From assembly GCF_003627055.1 (NCBI RefSeq), contig NZ_CP032624.1, forward strand, positions 3,162,001 to 3,226,000: a DNA stretch of 64,000 nt. The letters are read 5' to 3'. Position numbers and translations under genes: made by a program. Positions 26,258 to 34,258 of the stretch are shown here, piece by piece. Numbering within the stretch: the stretch's first letter is position 1; each line of letters starts with the position of its first letter. Source of the DNA: Gryllotalpicola protaetiae. Its GTDB lineage: Bacteria > Actinomycetota > Actinomycetes > Actinomycetales > Microbacteriaceae. The notes beneath the pieces are model-generated. The model did not search any database and was not told the origin of the DNA. It saw nothing but the letters and a program-made list of their open reading frames with translations.

Positions 26258-26986
26258 TCAGCGCAGATGCCGCAGATAACGCTCGGGCGCATCGAGGAAG
26301 GAGCGCCAGTTGCGCACGAGCTGGAGGTCCTCCCATGCGCTCGGCCGGATGCCCCACTCGCCCACCTCGAGGATCTGCGCGCCCTCGAGCCGTGCGAGCA
26401 CAGGGGAGTGCGTCGACATGATCACCTGCGACCCGCCATCGACGAGCAGCTGCTGAAGCGCCCCGAGCAGCGCGAGGCACCCGCTGAACGACAGTGCCGA
26501 CTCCGGCTCGTCGAGCACCCACAGGCCGCGGCCCTGGAAGCGGTTCACGATGAGCTCGAGGAACGACTCGCCGTGCGACAACTCGTGGAAGACGGGCTCT
26601 TCGCGCCCCGCCGGCGGCGGGTTCTGCTCGAGGTAGGTGAAGAAGCCGTGCATCGTCTCGGCGCGCAGGAAGAACCCGCGCCGCGGGCCGCCCGGCGCCC
26701 GCGCGATCGAGAGGTGCTCCCAGAGCTCGGATTCCGACCGACGGGTGTGCAGGTTCGCGCCGGTCGATCCTCCCTCCGCCGACAGTCCGAACGCAGCGGC
26801 GATCGCCTCGACGATCGTCGACTTGCCTGCGCCGTTCTCGCCGACGAACACGGTCGCCGGCCCGAGCTCGAGCCCCTCGTCGAGCAGTTGCCGCACCGCG
26901 GGAATCGTCGCGGGCCATTGCTTCCGCGGCATCGGGTCGCCGGGGTACTCGCCCACACGGGCGATGGCGAGCCGCTCGGACCTCAT
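26258..26986 (-). CDS. AAA/ABC-type ATPase of the SMC-like family
   Basis: A 242-residue single-domain ATPase: Walker A GENGAGKS (49-56), ABC-like signature LSHGES (136-141), Walker B LWVLDEPE (155-162) and an H-loop STHS (191-194). No coiled coil or nuclease domain is present. It resembles the COG3910-type stand-alone ATPases. It starts 4 bases inside the end of a 2H phosphoesterase gene, so the two are coupled. Whether it works in repair, defence or housekeeping is unknown. Confidence 0.85.
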   Translation of the reverse strand: MRSERLAIARVGEYPGDPMPRKQWPATIPAVRQLLDEGLELGPATVFVGENGAGKSTIVEAIAAAFGLSAEGGSTGANLHTRRSESELWEHLSIARAPGGPRRGFFLRAETMHGFFTYLEQNPPPAGREEPVFHELSHGESFLELIVNRFQGRGLWVLDEPESALSFSGCLALLGALQQLLVDGGSQVIMSTHSPVLARLEGAQILEVGEWGIRPSAWEDLQLVRNWRSFLDAPERYLRHLR

Positions 26987-27474
26987 TCGGCCTCCTTCGC
27001 GAGCGGCACGGTCGCGACGACCGCGCGGTGGCGCGCGTCGCCGTGCGGGCGCATATCGATGACGGCGAGTTGGGAGAGCGTGACGGACGCGCCGGGCTCG
27101 AGCCCGCCGCCGGCCTGCACCGTCACGTGCGGCCGGTAGTTGCGCGGACCGACGTGCGCGAGGTGCACGCCGCGACCGAGGAACCGGTCGACCGCGGCGA
27201 GCACGTCGACGTGCAGCGCCTCGAACTCGGGCGACAACTCGATCGTCGTGACGGGCACGTCGCGGCGGCGCCCGAACCTCGCGCGGCCCTCGCCGCGCGC
27301 CAGCAGCGGCGCATGACCGTCCGCGCCGGCGCGGATCGCCTCGAGAACGGGCTCGGCATGTGCATCCGTCTCAAACGGCGGGATCAGCGTGACGTGCGCA
27401 GGCCAGCTGTCGCGTCGGAATCCCGCGCCGACCGCGAGCGGCGCGAGCGGCAGGACGACGACGAAGAAGCGCAT
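26983..27474 (-). CDS. 2H phosphoesterase (2'-5' RNA ligase/LigT family)
   Basis: A 163-residue protein with the two HxT motifs of 2H phosphoesterases: HVT at 27-29 (WPAHVTLIPPF) and HVT at 116-118 (YRPHVTVQ). Members hydrolyse 2',3'-cyclic or 2'-5' linked phosphodiesters. It lies one base after the MOSC gene and overlaps the AAA ATPase by 4 bases, forming a three-gene unit. The substrate is not predictable. Confidence 0.87.
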   Translation of the reverse strand: MRFFVVVLPLAPLAVGAGFRRDSWPAHVTLIPPFETDAHAEPVLEAIRAGADGHAPLLARGEGRARFGRRRDVPVTTIELSPEFEALHVDVLAAVDRFLGRGVHLAHVGPRNYRPHVTVQAGGGLEPGASVTLSQLAVIDMRPHGDARHRAVVATVPLAKEAE

Positions 27475-27475
27475 C

Positions 27476-28024
27476 TCACACCCGCGTGAGCGCGAAGCGG
27501 GGCTCGGCGGGCAGCTCGACGGTGATCTCGTCGCCGGGCCGCACGGGCCCCGATCGCGAGACGATGCCCATCACGCCTGCGAGACGCACGACGCCGCCCT
27601 CGCCGTCGGTGAAGATGAGCCGCTTCAGCAGCCCGTCCTGGAAGTCGTTGATCTGCTGGCACGGATTGCGCAAGCCGGTGACGGTGATGACGGCGTCGCC
27701 GATCGCCAGGCGCGTGCCGACGGGCAGCTCGAGCAGGTGGATGCCCCGGGTCGTGATGTTCTCGCCCAGCTGGCCGGGGCTGACGTGGAACCCGGCGTCC
27801 GCGAGCTCGTCGAACAGCTCGGCGTGCATCAGATGCACCTGACGCAGGTTCGGCTGCGACGGGTCGGCGCGTACCCGCGAGCGGTGCTGCACGGTGACCC
27901 CGTAGTGCGCGTCGCCGACGACCCCGCGGCCTTCGTGCAGCTGGATCTCGCCGACGTCGGGTTTCGAGAACGAGTGCGCCGGGCTCAGATGGACCGCGAC
28001 GACGCGCGCTGGACTGTCGGTCAT
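27476..28024 (-). CDS. MOSC domain protein
   Basis: A 182-residue MOSC-domain (molybdenum cofactor sulfurase C-terminal) protein. The conserved cysteine is C122 in LRNPCQQIN; VGDAHYGVTVQHRSRV and GQLGENITTRGI are the usual conserved stretches. Such proteins (YiiM/YuaD-like) bind the molybdenum cofactor and act in reduction of hydroxylamines in some bacteria. First gene of the MOSC-2H-AAA unit, with a leaderless-type start. Confidence 0.9.
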   Translation of the reverse strand: MTDSPARVVAVHLSPAHSFSKPDVGEIQLHEGRGVVGDAHYGVTVQHRSRVRADPSQPNLRQVHLMHAELFDELADAGFHVSPGQLGENITTRGIHLLELPVGTRLAIGDAVITVTGLRNPCQQINDFQDGLLKRLIFTDGEGGVVRLAGVMGIVSRSGPVRPGDEITVELPAEPRFALTRV

Positions 28025-28030
28025 GACTCG

Positions 28031-28036
28031 ACCCTA
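28031..28036 (-). promoter_or_regulatory. Probable -10 element of the MOSC-2H-AAA operon
   Basis: Minus-strand TAGGGT ends 6 bases before the ATG at 28024. Confidence 0.5.
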
Positions 28037-28096
28037 GAACGCGGAAGGCCGGCCCCGTTTGAGCGAGGTCGGCCAGGAAGAGTGGATGCCTCGCCC

Positions 28097-28102
28097 TAGG
28101 CT
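28097..28102 (+). promoter_or_regulatory. Probable -10 element of the NUDIX gene
   Basis: TAGGCT ends 6 bases before the GTG start at 28109. Confidence 0.5.
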
Positions 28103-28108
28103 TTCCCT

Positions 28109-28513
28109 GTGGACAAGCTGATCCGGGTGAGCGCCGTCGTGCTGCGCGACGAGTCGGGCCGCGTGCTCACCGTGCGGAAGCGCGGCACCAGCCGTTTCAT
28201 GCTTCCGGGCGGCAAGCCCGAGCCCGGCGAGACCGCTGTCGAGACGGCGCTGCGCGAGACGCACGAAGAGCTCGGCGTCGTCCTCGACCCGGCGCTGCTC
28301 GCCCCGCTCGGCACCTTCCACTCGGCGGCCGCGAACGAGCCGGATCACCGCCTCGAGAGCACGGTCTTCACGCATCCGACCGTGGAAATCGCGGGGCCCG
28401 CAGCCGAGATCGCCGAGCTGCGCTGGCTGGATCCGAACGGCGAGCTGCCCGACGACCTCGCGCCGATGCTGCGCGACAACGTGCTTCCGGCGCTCGCCGC
28501 GGCGGCGGGCTGA
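28109..28513 (+). CDS. NUDIX hydrolase
   Basis: A 134-residue NUDIX protein with a complete box: GGKPEPGETAVETALRETHE (31-50) followed by ELGV. It hydrolyses a nucleoside diphosphate linked to another moiety; the substrate cannot be told. A leaderless GTG start fits the TAGGCT hexamer upstream. Convergent with the zinc-independent MDR gene, 0 bases apart. Confidence 0.9.
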   Translation: MDKLIRVSAVVLRDESGRVLTVRKRGTSRFMLPGGKPEPGETAVETALRETHEELGVVLDPALLAPLGTFHSAAANEPDHRLESTVFTHPTVEIAGPAAEIAELRWLDPNGELPDDLAPMLRDNVLPALAAAAG

Positions 28514-29470
28514 CTAGGGCACGATGACGACGCGCGCCTCGGCGAGAGCCGGGTCGGCGAACGCTCGCTCGACCTCGGCGAGCGGCACAGGAACGGCGTC
28601 GACGGTGAACACCGCCGACGCGATCGCCGCGGCCATCGCGGGCAGCTCGCCCAGGATCTCGCGCACTCCCACGGAGCCCTGACCGCTGCCGACCAGTGCG
28701 AGCTTCGCCTGCCGAAGCGCGGCCGATGGGATCGCGGCCGCCTGGCCGCCGACCGAGCCGATCTCGACCCAGGTCAGCGGTTTGTCGCGGTCGGGCCGCG
28801 CGGTCACGAGCGCCGTCATCGCGAGGGTGGTGAGCGGTCCCCAGACGTAGTCGAGCACGACGTCGACCTCGGCGGCCTCGCGCGCGATGGCTGCGGCGAT
28901 CTCTTCGTCGCTGCCGAGCAGAGAGACGGATGCCTGGGCGCCGGCCGCGGCGAGCGCCAACCGCTCCGGATCGCGTCCGGCGACCACGATGCGCGCCGCG
29001 CCGAAATGGTTCGCGACCTGCACGGCCATGCGCCCGGCGCTTCCGGTCGCGCCGAGGATCAGCACGCTGCACCCAGCCTGGAAGGCGGCCCGCTGCTTGA
29101 GCGCGAGCCATGACGACATCACCGGGTTCATCGCCGCAGCGATGGCCACGGGATCGGCCTCATCGGGCAGCACCACGCTGCGGCGCGCGTCGATCACCGT
29201 GCGCTCGGCCATCGCGCCCAGCACGGGGTCGTCGAGCACGAAGTAGCGCAGCCGTCCTTCCGTGTCGCGCCCGACGCCGTCGACGCCGGGCACCATGGGC
29301 AGCGCATCGGTCGAGGTGTAGTGCGAGCCGCTCGCCTGCGAGCGCACCCGGGGGTGAAGGCCTGCGGCGAGAACCTCGACGACGAGCTCGTCCTCGTCGC
29401 GCGCGACGGGCTCGGGGAAGTCGGCGAAGCGCGGCGGCTGGGTGAAGTCGGTGACGACGGCTGCCTTCAT
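28514..29470 (-). CDS. Quinone oxidoreductase-like MDR family protein
   Basis: A 318-residue medium-chain dehydrogenase/reductase. The N-terminal GroES-like domain (MVPGVDGVGR, about 59-68) and the Rossmann domain with VLILGATGSAGRMAVQVANH (about 136-155) are clear; the catalytic zinc Cys/His residues are absent, as in quinone reductases. NADPH use is likely (AGRDPERL). A GGAGG precedes the ATG. Divergent from a MarR gene with a strong inverted-repeat operator between them, so it is the probable regulated target. Confidence 0.88.
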   Translation of the reverse strand: MKAAVVTDFTQPPRFADFPEPVARDEDELVVEVLAAGLHPRVRSQASGSHYTSTDALPMVPGVDGVGRDTEGRLRYFVLDDPVLGAMAERTVIDARRSVVLPDEADPVAIAAAMNPVMSSWLALKQRAAFQAGCSVLILGATGSAGRMAVQVANHFGAARIVVAGRDPERLALAAAGAQASVSLLGSDEEIAAAIAREAAEVDVVLDYVWGPLTTLAMTALVTARPDRDKPLTWVEIGSVGGQAAAIPSAALRQAKLALVGSGQGSVGVREILGELPAMAAAIASAVFTVDAVPVPLAEVERAFADPALAEARVVIVP

Positions 29471-29486
29471 GGGGCACCTCCTGATT

Positions 29487-29525
29487 GGTTCGTGTTACGA
29501 ATCAAAATAGTTGGTGATACGAACC
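29487..29525. promoter_or_regulatory. MarR operator between the oxidoreductase and its regulator
   Basis: GGTTCGTGTTAC (29487-29498) and GTGATACGAACC (29514-29525) are inverted with 10 of 12 matches. The first half itself contains TTCGT-GTT-ACGAA. Control of both divergent genes by MarR is inferred. Confidence 0.65.
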
Positions 29526-29533
29526 TTGTCAAG

Positions 29534-29539
29534 TAGGCT
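29534..29539 (+). promoter_or_regulatory. Probable -10 element of marR
   Basis: TAGGCT ends 6 bases before the ATG at 29546 and follows directly after the operator. Confidence 0.5.
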
Positions 29540-29545
29540 CCGCTC

Positions 29546-29986
29546 ATGACCGAGACGCAGAGTGGAGGAGAGGACCTGATCGACGCCCTCGCCCAGGTGG
29601 CCTTCGCGACGATGGCGGTGCTGAGCGCCGCCGCCTCCGACAGGGATCTGTCGCTGACGCAGTTCCGAGCGATCGCGATCCTGCGCGACCGAACGCTGCG
29701 CATGAGCGAGCTCGCGCAGTTCCTCGGTCTCGAGAAGTCGACGCTCTCGGGGCTCGTCGTGCGCGCAGAGAAGCGCGGGCTGCTGCAGCGCGTTCCCGAC
29801 GACGCCGACGGGCGGGCATCCCGCGTCACCATCTCGCCGGCGGGGGAGCGGCTCGCCGTCCAGGTGCGCGCGGCTGTCGCCGCCGCCCTCGCACCGCTGA
29901 TCGACGGGCTCGACGCCGCGTCGCAGGCGCAGCTGCAGACCCTGCTCAACCGCATGATCGGCCATGCCGGCCAGCGAGTTGCATAG
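29546..29986 (+). CDS. MarR family transcriptional regulator
   Basis: A 146-residue winged-helix regulator. LTQFRAIAILRDRTLRMSEL, EKSTLSGLVVRAEKRGLLQR (recognition helix and beginning of wing) and DDADGRASRVTISPAGERL (wing and helix alpha5) are typical. Divergent from the MDR oxidoreductase, sharing an operator. MarR proteins usually release DNA when they bind phenolic or oxidising ligands; the partner enzyme type fits that but gives no proof. Confidence 0.9.
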   Translation: MTETQSGGEDLIDALAQVAFATMAVLSAAASDRDLSLTQFRAIAILRDRTLRMSELAQFLGLEKSTLSGLVVRAEKRGLLQRVPDDADGRASRVTISPAGERLAVQVRAAVAAALAPLIDGLDAASQAQLQTLLNRMIGHAGQRVA

Positions 29987-30033
29987 CCCGGCATCCGCCG
30001 ATGTGGAATGCTGACCCTGGCTCAGGGGAGGAC

Positions 30034-30813
30034 ATGGTCACGCAGGGCGGCGGCGCGGTGCTCGAAGTCGAGGGACTGGTCGTGAAGTACGGGGCGCGCA
30101 CCGCCGTCGACGGTGTCACGTTCCAGATCGGCCGTGGAGAGATCGTCGGGCTGCTCGGGCCCAACGGTGCCGGGAAGACCTCGACGCTCAGTGTCATCGA
30201 GGGGTTGCGGATTCCTGTGGCCGGCCGCGTCACGGTCAACGGCGTCGACGCGCTCAAGGACCCGGTCGGAGCACGGGCGGATCTCGGCGTGCAGCTGCAG
30301 AGCTCGGGGTTCCAGCCCGAGCTCAGCATCGAGCAGATCGTGCGCCTGTACGCAGGGCTCTACGGCGTCCCGCTGACGCATCAGGGTGCGCTCGACGCGC
30401 TCAATGAGATCGGCCTCGAGCGTGAGGCGGGGAAGCGGTTCAAGGGACTTTCCGGCGGGCAGCAGCAGCGGCTTTCGCTGCTCATCGCGAGCGTGCACGA
30501 CCCGCTCATCCTGCTGCTCGACGAGCCGACCAGCGGCCTCGACCCGCAGTCGCGGCGCAGCCTGTGGGCGCGCATCGAGAAGTCGAGGCGCGACGGCGGA
30601 AGCATCCTGCTCACGACTCACTCGATGGAGGAGGCGCAGGCGGTCTGCGACCGCATCGTCATCATCGACCACGGCAGACTCGTGACCACCGGCAGCCCCG
30701 CGGAGCTCATCGATCGGCATCGCAGCGACCCGCGCGTGCTCGAGCTCGCGCACGGCGAGCCCACCCTTGAAGATGTGTTCATCGCCCTGACCGGGAGCGA
30801 CTTCCGTGACTGA
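30034..30813 (+). CDS. ABC transporter ATP-binding protein (drug/lipid exporter type)
   Basis: A 259-residue ABC ATPase: Walker A GPNGAGKT (42-49), signature LSGGQ (139-143), Walker B LILLLDEPT (158-166) and H-loop TTHS. Its DrrA/CcmA-like layout suggests export. The ATG at 30034 is chosen for the GGGGAGGA just upstream; an ATG at 30001 would add 11 residues. The permease gene starts 8 bases before its end. Confidence 0.92.
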   Translation: MVTQGGGAVLEVEGLVVKYGARTAVDGVTFQIGRGEIVGLLGPNGAGKTSTLSVIEGLRIPVAGRVTVNGVDALKDPVGARADLGVQLQSSGFQPELSIEQIVRLYAGLYGVPLTHQGALDALNEIGLEREAGKRFKGLSGGQQQRLSLLIASVHDPLILLLDEPTSGLDPQSRRSLWARIEKSRRDGGSILLTTHSMEEAQAVCDRIVIIDHGRLVTTGSPAELIDRHRSDPRVLELAHGEPTLEDVFIALTGSDFRD

Positions 30814-31615
30814 CACCCGCGCCGCCACCGCTCCGCAGCCGTCGATCGGGCTGGCGCTGCGCTCGCTGCTGACCGCCGACCTCCAGGTCATGCTGCGCGC
30901 GCGGCAGACCTTCGTGCTGAACCTCTTCGTTCCGCTGCTGATCCTCGTCGTGACGAGCTTCGCCGGCTCGCAGCAGCAGGGCGCCGCGGCATCCCAGTCG
31001 CGCGTCGCGCTGCTCGGCAGCGCGGGCTTCGAGATCGCCATGGCGATCACCTTCGGGCTGATCGCCTCCGCGCTGATGGGCTATTCGGTGACGATCGCCC
31101 GCGACCGCGAGGCCGGGGTGTTCCAGCGACTTCGTGTCGCCCCTGTGCCGACGTGGGCGATCATGATGAGCCGACTGCTCGTGCAGTTCGCGGCCGCTGT
31201 CGTGACGACCATCGTCGTGATCGTCGTCGGCAGCATCATCCACCACGTCGTCTTCAGCGCCGGCGCGTACCTGCTGATCTTCGCGGTCGCGATCTTCGGC
31301 GCGGCGATGTTCCTCGGCATCGGCCAGGCGATCGCCGGCCTGATCCGCAGCACGACAGCCGTCAACGCCGTCGGCCGGGTCATCTACGTGGTGCTCATCC
31401 TCACCGGCGTTCTCGGCTCGACCGGCGTGCTCGGCCACGCACTGCAGACGGTCTCCAACTGGAGCCCCGTCGGCGCGCTCATCATCGTGTTCACCGGCGT
31501 CCTCGACCTGTCGTCATGGTCGTGGGCGCAGACCGGGGCCGTGCTCGCCTGTGCCGGCTATCTCGTCGTGTTCGCCGGCGTCGGCATCCGCTGGTTCCAA
31601 TGGGAAGCGGATTGA
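30806..31615 (+). CDS. ABC-2 type transporter permease
   Basis: A 269-residue membrane protein with six predicted helices, the first near 40-56, and the ABC-2 signature around RDREAGVFQRLRVAPVP. It forms an exporter with the upstream ATPase, overlapping it by 8 bases. Substrate unknown; DrrAB-like systems export hydrophobic drugs or lipids. Confidence 0.92.
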   Translation: MTDTRAATAPQPSIGLALRSLLTADLQVMLRARQTFVLNLFVPLLILVVTSFAGSQQQGAAASQSRVALLGSAGFEIAMAITFGLIASALMGYSVTIARDREAGVFQRLRVAPVPTWAIMMSRLLVQFAAAVVTTIVVIVVGSIIHHVVFSAGAYLLIFAVAIFGAAMFLGIGQAIAGLIRSTTAVNAVGRVIYVVLILTGVLGSTGVLGHALQTVSNWSPVGALIIVFTGVLDLSSWSWAQTGAVLACAGYLVVFAGVGIRWFQWEAD

Positions 31616-31705
31616 ATCTGTAACACTTTCGGGGGGCGTGGCAATGCACCCTCATGACGGCCGCCTCGGCCGCCGCAGGGGGAAACGGAACGGAGGCATC
31701 CGACC

Positions 31706-31993
31706 ATGCACCGGCCCGGAAAGTTGATCACGCTCTCGGCGGGTATCGTCGCCGTCGCCGGCGGCGGAGCGGCCGCAGCATTTGCCGCGAACGCGAGCAC
31801 ACCGAGAGCGATCGTCTCCACGGCGGCCGAGGCGCCCGCGGCACCCGTCGACTCGGCGCCGACGCCGAGCCCGTCGGCGTCGCCTGATCGTGCGCCCCAG
31901 CCGACGCACCCCACAGACCCCGCACCCGAGCTGCCGCGCCATGCGGCATTCCCCGTCGCGCGCGGAGAGGCCGCATTCGGCGGCCACCGCTGA
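31706..31993 (+). CDS. Small exported Pro/Ala-rich protein, unknown
   Basis: A 95-residue protein with a hydrophobic N-terminal segment (about 8-29: LITLSAGIVAVAGGGAAAAF) and a disordered Pro/Ser/Thr-rich remainder with repeated P-S/T-P steps. No family recognised. It lies 89 bases before the sigma factor gene on the same strand, and its low-complexity style resembles the exported tail of the anti-sigma protein two genes on, so it may belong to the same regulatory locus. That link is inference. Coding status is supported by the clean frame and GC3 pattern, not by homology. Confidence 0.5.
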   Translation: MHRPGKLITLSAGIVAVAGGGAAAAFAANASTPRAIVSTAAEAPAAPVDSAPTPSPSASPDRAPQPTHPTDPAPELPRHAAFPVARGEAAFGGHR

Positions 31994-32082
31994 CCACGAG
32001 ACGTTCCGGTCGGCGAGGCAGGTCGCGCCGGCCGGAGCTCCGCTTGATTGCAGACCCCCCTTACGGGGGACAATAGGCGACG

Positions 32083-32670
32083 ATGCGACAGGCAGACGGG
32101 GGAGACGAGCTGTCGGGGTTGGTCAGTCGGGCGCAGGCCGGCGACGCAGCCGCGGTGAGCGATGTCATCCGCCAGGTGCGCGGTCGCATCTTCCGATACG
32201 CAATGGCGCGCATCGGGACCCGAGAGGAAGCAGAAGACGTGACGCAGGAGACGTGCGTGGCGCTGACGGAAGCCCTGCCCCGATTCGACGGCGATTCGGG
32301 CAGATTCACATCGTTCGTCTTCGGCATCGCATCCCACAAGGTGCTGATGTCGCAACGCGCGCGTGGTCGCCGCCCCGAGGTCGCGGTCGCGGACATCCCC
32401 GATGTGGGCTCGACCGTGCCCGGCCCGCTCGAGCAGGCCGAGCGCGACGACGCGCTGCGCGGGCTGCTCGCCCACCTCGACGGTCTTCCCGACCGCCACC
32501 GCGACGTGCTGCTGCTGCGCGTCGTCGCGGAGCTCAGTGCAGAAGAAGTCGGCGAGGCGCTCGGCACCACGGCGGCGAATGTGCGTGTCATCCAGCATCG
32601 AGCGCTGGCGAGCCTGCGCGCCGGGCTCGGAGGCGCCCCCGGCACCGACAGCACGGCGAAGGGGGCGTGA
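32083..32670 (+). CDS. RNA polymerase sigma factor, ECF/SigD-like
   Basis: A 195-residue sigma-70 family factor with region 2 (about 25-95, including EEAEDVTQETCVALTEALPR) and region 4 (about 130-180; LPDRHRDVLLLRVVAELSAEEVGEALGTT, shown in part, then ANVRVIQHRALASLR). The length and the adjacent RsdA-like gene suggest the actinobacterial SigD group. Its stop overlaps the start of the anti-sigma gene by one base (TGATG). A short CCCCC/GGGGG hairpin sits just upstream of the ATG and could cover the start in the mRNA. Confidence 0.88.
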   Translation: MRQADGGDELSGLVSRAQAGDAAAVSDVIRQVRGRIFRYAMARIGTREEAEDVTQETCVALTEALPRFDGDSGRFTSFVFGIASHKVLMSQRARGRRPEVAVADIPDVGSTVPGPLEQAERDDALRGLLAHLDGLPDRHRDVLLLRVVAELSAEEVGEALGTTAANVRVIQHRALASLRAGLGGAPGTDSTAKGA

Positions 32671-33518
32671 TGACCCCGGAAGACGGTGTGACGCAGATCG
32701 AGGCGGACGACGCGCTGCTCGACGCGATCGCCGCAGGCGCTGCGGATTCCGGAGCCGATCACGCCGTAACCGTCCTCGCCGGTATCGTGGCCGCGGTCGA
32801 CGAGATCGCCCCGCGCGGCGCCGCAAGCGGCAGTGGCCGCCGCCTGCGGCGCCGTGGCGGGCTGTGGGGCATCTCGTTGGGGGTCTCGATCGTGGTCGCC
32901 GCGGGCGGCGGCCTGAGCGCGGCGGCCACCGACCGACTGCCTGAGCCGGTGCAGCGCTTCGTCGTCGGAGTCGCGCCGATCGTGCTTCCGGCCGACGCCG
33001 ACCAGGCGGTCGCCTCGCCGACCGCAGATCCGCCGCGTGCGGCCGACCCCGACTCCAGCCGCCGGGCGCCGGCGCCGACCGCGGGCGATGACCGCCGCGC
33101 TCCGACGGCGGAGACTGATCTGAGCCCCGCCGGTGCCAGCGGTGACCGGGCACCCGATGTCGGCTACGGCCCGTCGGCGACGGGCGGTTCGACCTGGTCG
33201 CGGACGGCCTGGACGCCCCATTCCTCGCGGGGCAGCTGGTGGTCGGCGGCCCCGGCCCCGACGTACTACCCCGCTCCGAGCGACGCCCCGGCGGCCCACG
33301 CCGCTCCGACGTCGTCTCCGACCCCCACCTCTACTGTCTCGCCCGCGGGCGGTGGCGGCACAGCACCGGTGCGTGGCCCGCAGCCGGGCCACGTCGGCCA
33401 CGGGCATCCGTCGCCGCCCTCGCCTGCGGCCCATACGACCGCACCTGCACCGCGCCAACCCACGCAGCCGCCGCAGCCGCTCCCGTCGCCCACCGAGAGC
33501 GCGCGGCGCGGGGGCTGA
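32670..33518 (+). CDS. Membrane anti-sigma factor, RsdA-like
   Basis: A 282-residue single-pass membrane protein. The N-terminal cytoplasmic part contains ADDALLDAIAAGA (about 12-24), similar to the SigD-binding helix of RsdA; a membrane helix follows at about 64-86; the extracytoplasmic 195 residues are disordered and rich in Pro, Ala, Ser and Thr with a His/Gly-rich stretch. It lacks the HxxxCxxC zinc motif of ZAS anti-sigma factors, again as in RsdA. RsdA is known to be degraded to release SigD; whether this one is regulated likewise is inference. Overlaps the sigma gene by one base. Confidence 0.78.
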   Translation: MTPEDGVTQIEADDALLDAIAAGAADSGADHAVTVLAGIVAAVDEIAPRGAASGSGRRLRRRGGLWGISLGVSIVVAAGGGLSAAATDRLPEPVQRFVVGVAPIVLPADADQAVASPTADPPRAADPDSSRRAPAPTAGDDRRAPTAETDLSPAGASGDRAPDVGYGPSATGGSTWSRTAWTPHSSRGSWWSAAPAPTYYPAPSDAPAAHAAPTSSPTPTSTVSPAGGGGTAPVRGPQPGHVGHGHPSPPSPAAHTTAPAPRQPTQPPQPLPSPTESARRGG

Positions 33519-33538
33519 GCCCGGCCCGCCGCTGACCC

Positions 33539-33544
33539 TACGAT
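33539..33544 (+). promoter_or_regulatory. Probable -10 element of the GAP-like membrane gene
   Basis: TACGAT ends 6 bases before the GTG start at 33551. Confidence 0.45.
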
Positions 33545-33550
33545 CGGGGA

Positions 33551-34258
33551 GTGAGCGGTGAACTGGCGCGGTTGCTCGGTGCGCTCGTCAGCCTCGTGCT
33601 GCTCGGGCTCACCTACGGCTTCAGCCCGCCGCTGTACGGCGTCACCCTGCACCTGCTGGCGCGCGGCGGCAGTCCGCGGCGCCCGATCGTCTTCCTGACC
33701 ATCGGCATGGCGCTCAGCGCGACCGTTCTGCTGCTCGCCTTCCGCACTTTCGACCCCACCACGCTCGCCCAGGCGCTGAGCGGCCAGGTCGCACGCCTGC
33801 TCGTGCAGGCGGTCGTCGACTTCATCGCCGGCGCCGTGCTGATCATCGGAGGTCTGGTGTTCGCGTGGTTCGCGCGGCGGCCCAGGCGGCCGCACGTGCC
33901 TGCTGAGGTGCACGTGCGTGAGCAGCACCCGCAGGCGATGATCGGCGTCGGCTTCGCGAACACGGCGATCGGCGTGTGGCCGCCCGTGACGATGTACGTC
34001 ACCGGGCGTGTGATCTCGGGCGCGACCCCGCATCTCACGCTTCAGGTCGTCGGCTTCGCCGTGTTCATCGCGGCCGTCGTCGGCCCGTATCTGGCTGCTG
34101 GCTATGTCTGGCGACGGATGCCCGGCGTGGCCACCCGCGTAAACCGGTCCTATGCGCGGCTGCTCAAGCGCGATCTGCGGCCGCTCGTGACCTGGGGCCT
34201 CCTGATCGCCGGAGGCGTGTTCCTCGTGCTCGGGATCGTGACGGCGGTCACTCGCTAG
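33551..34258 (+). CDS. Polytopic membrane protein, GAP/Sap-like (LysE superfamily)
   Basis: A 235-residue protein with six predicted helices (about 5-26, 40-60, 80-105, 130-150, 160-182 and 210-232) and a cytoplasmic basic loop (ARRPRRPHVPAEVHVREQ). The organisation resembles GAP/Sap family transporters that export glycolipids in mycobacteria. Similarity is of layout; I see no decisive motif. Its stop overlaps the stop of the convergent hydrolase gene. Confidence 0.6.
   Translation: MSGELARLLGALVSLVLLGLTYGFSPPLYGVTLHLLARGGSPRRPIVFLTIGMALSATVLLLAFRTFDPTTLAQALSGQVARLLVQAVVDFIAGAVLIIGGLVFAWFARRPRRPHVPAEVHVREQHPQAMIGVGFANTAIGVWPPVTMYVTGRVISGATPHLTLQVVGFAVFIAAVVGPYLAAGYVWRRMPGVATRVNRSYARLLKRDLRPLVTWGLLIAGGVFLVLGIVTAVTR

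Noticed and set aside
26258-27474. The AAA ATPase and 2H phosphoesterase pair as a new antiphage system
   Set aside because: No accessory effector, no atypical composition and a metabolic MOSC gene in the same operon; kept as a lead, not claimed.
28047-28074. A GGCCGGCC/GGTCGGCC hairpin considered as a terminator
   Set aside because: It lies between two divergent promoters, where no transcript would end, and has no T-run; chance pairing in GC-rich sequence is likely.
32053-32071. A CCCCC/GGGGG hairpin before the sigma factor considered as a riboswitch or operator
   Set aside because: The stem is only about 5 bp and no conserved regulatory-RNA structure is visible; kept only as a remark in the gene entry.
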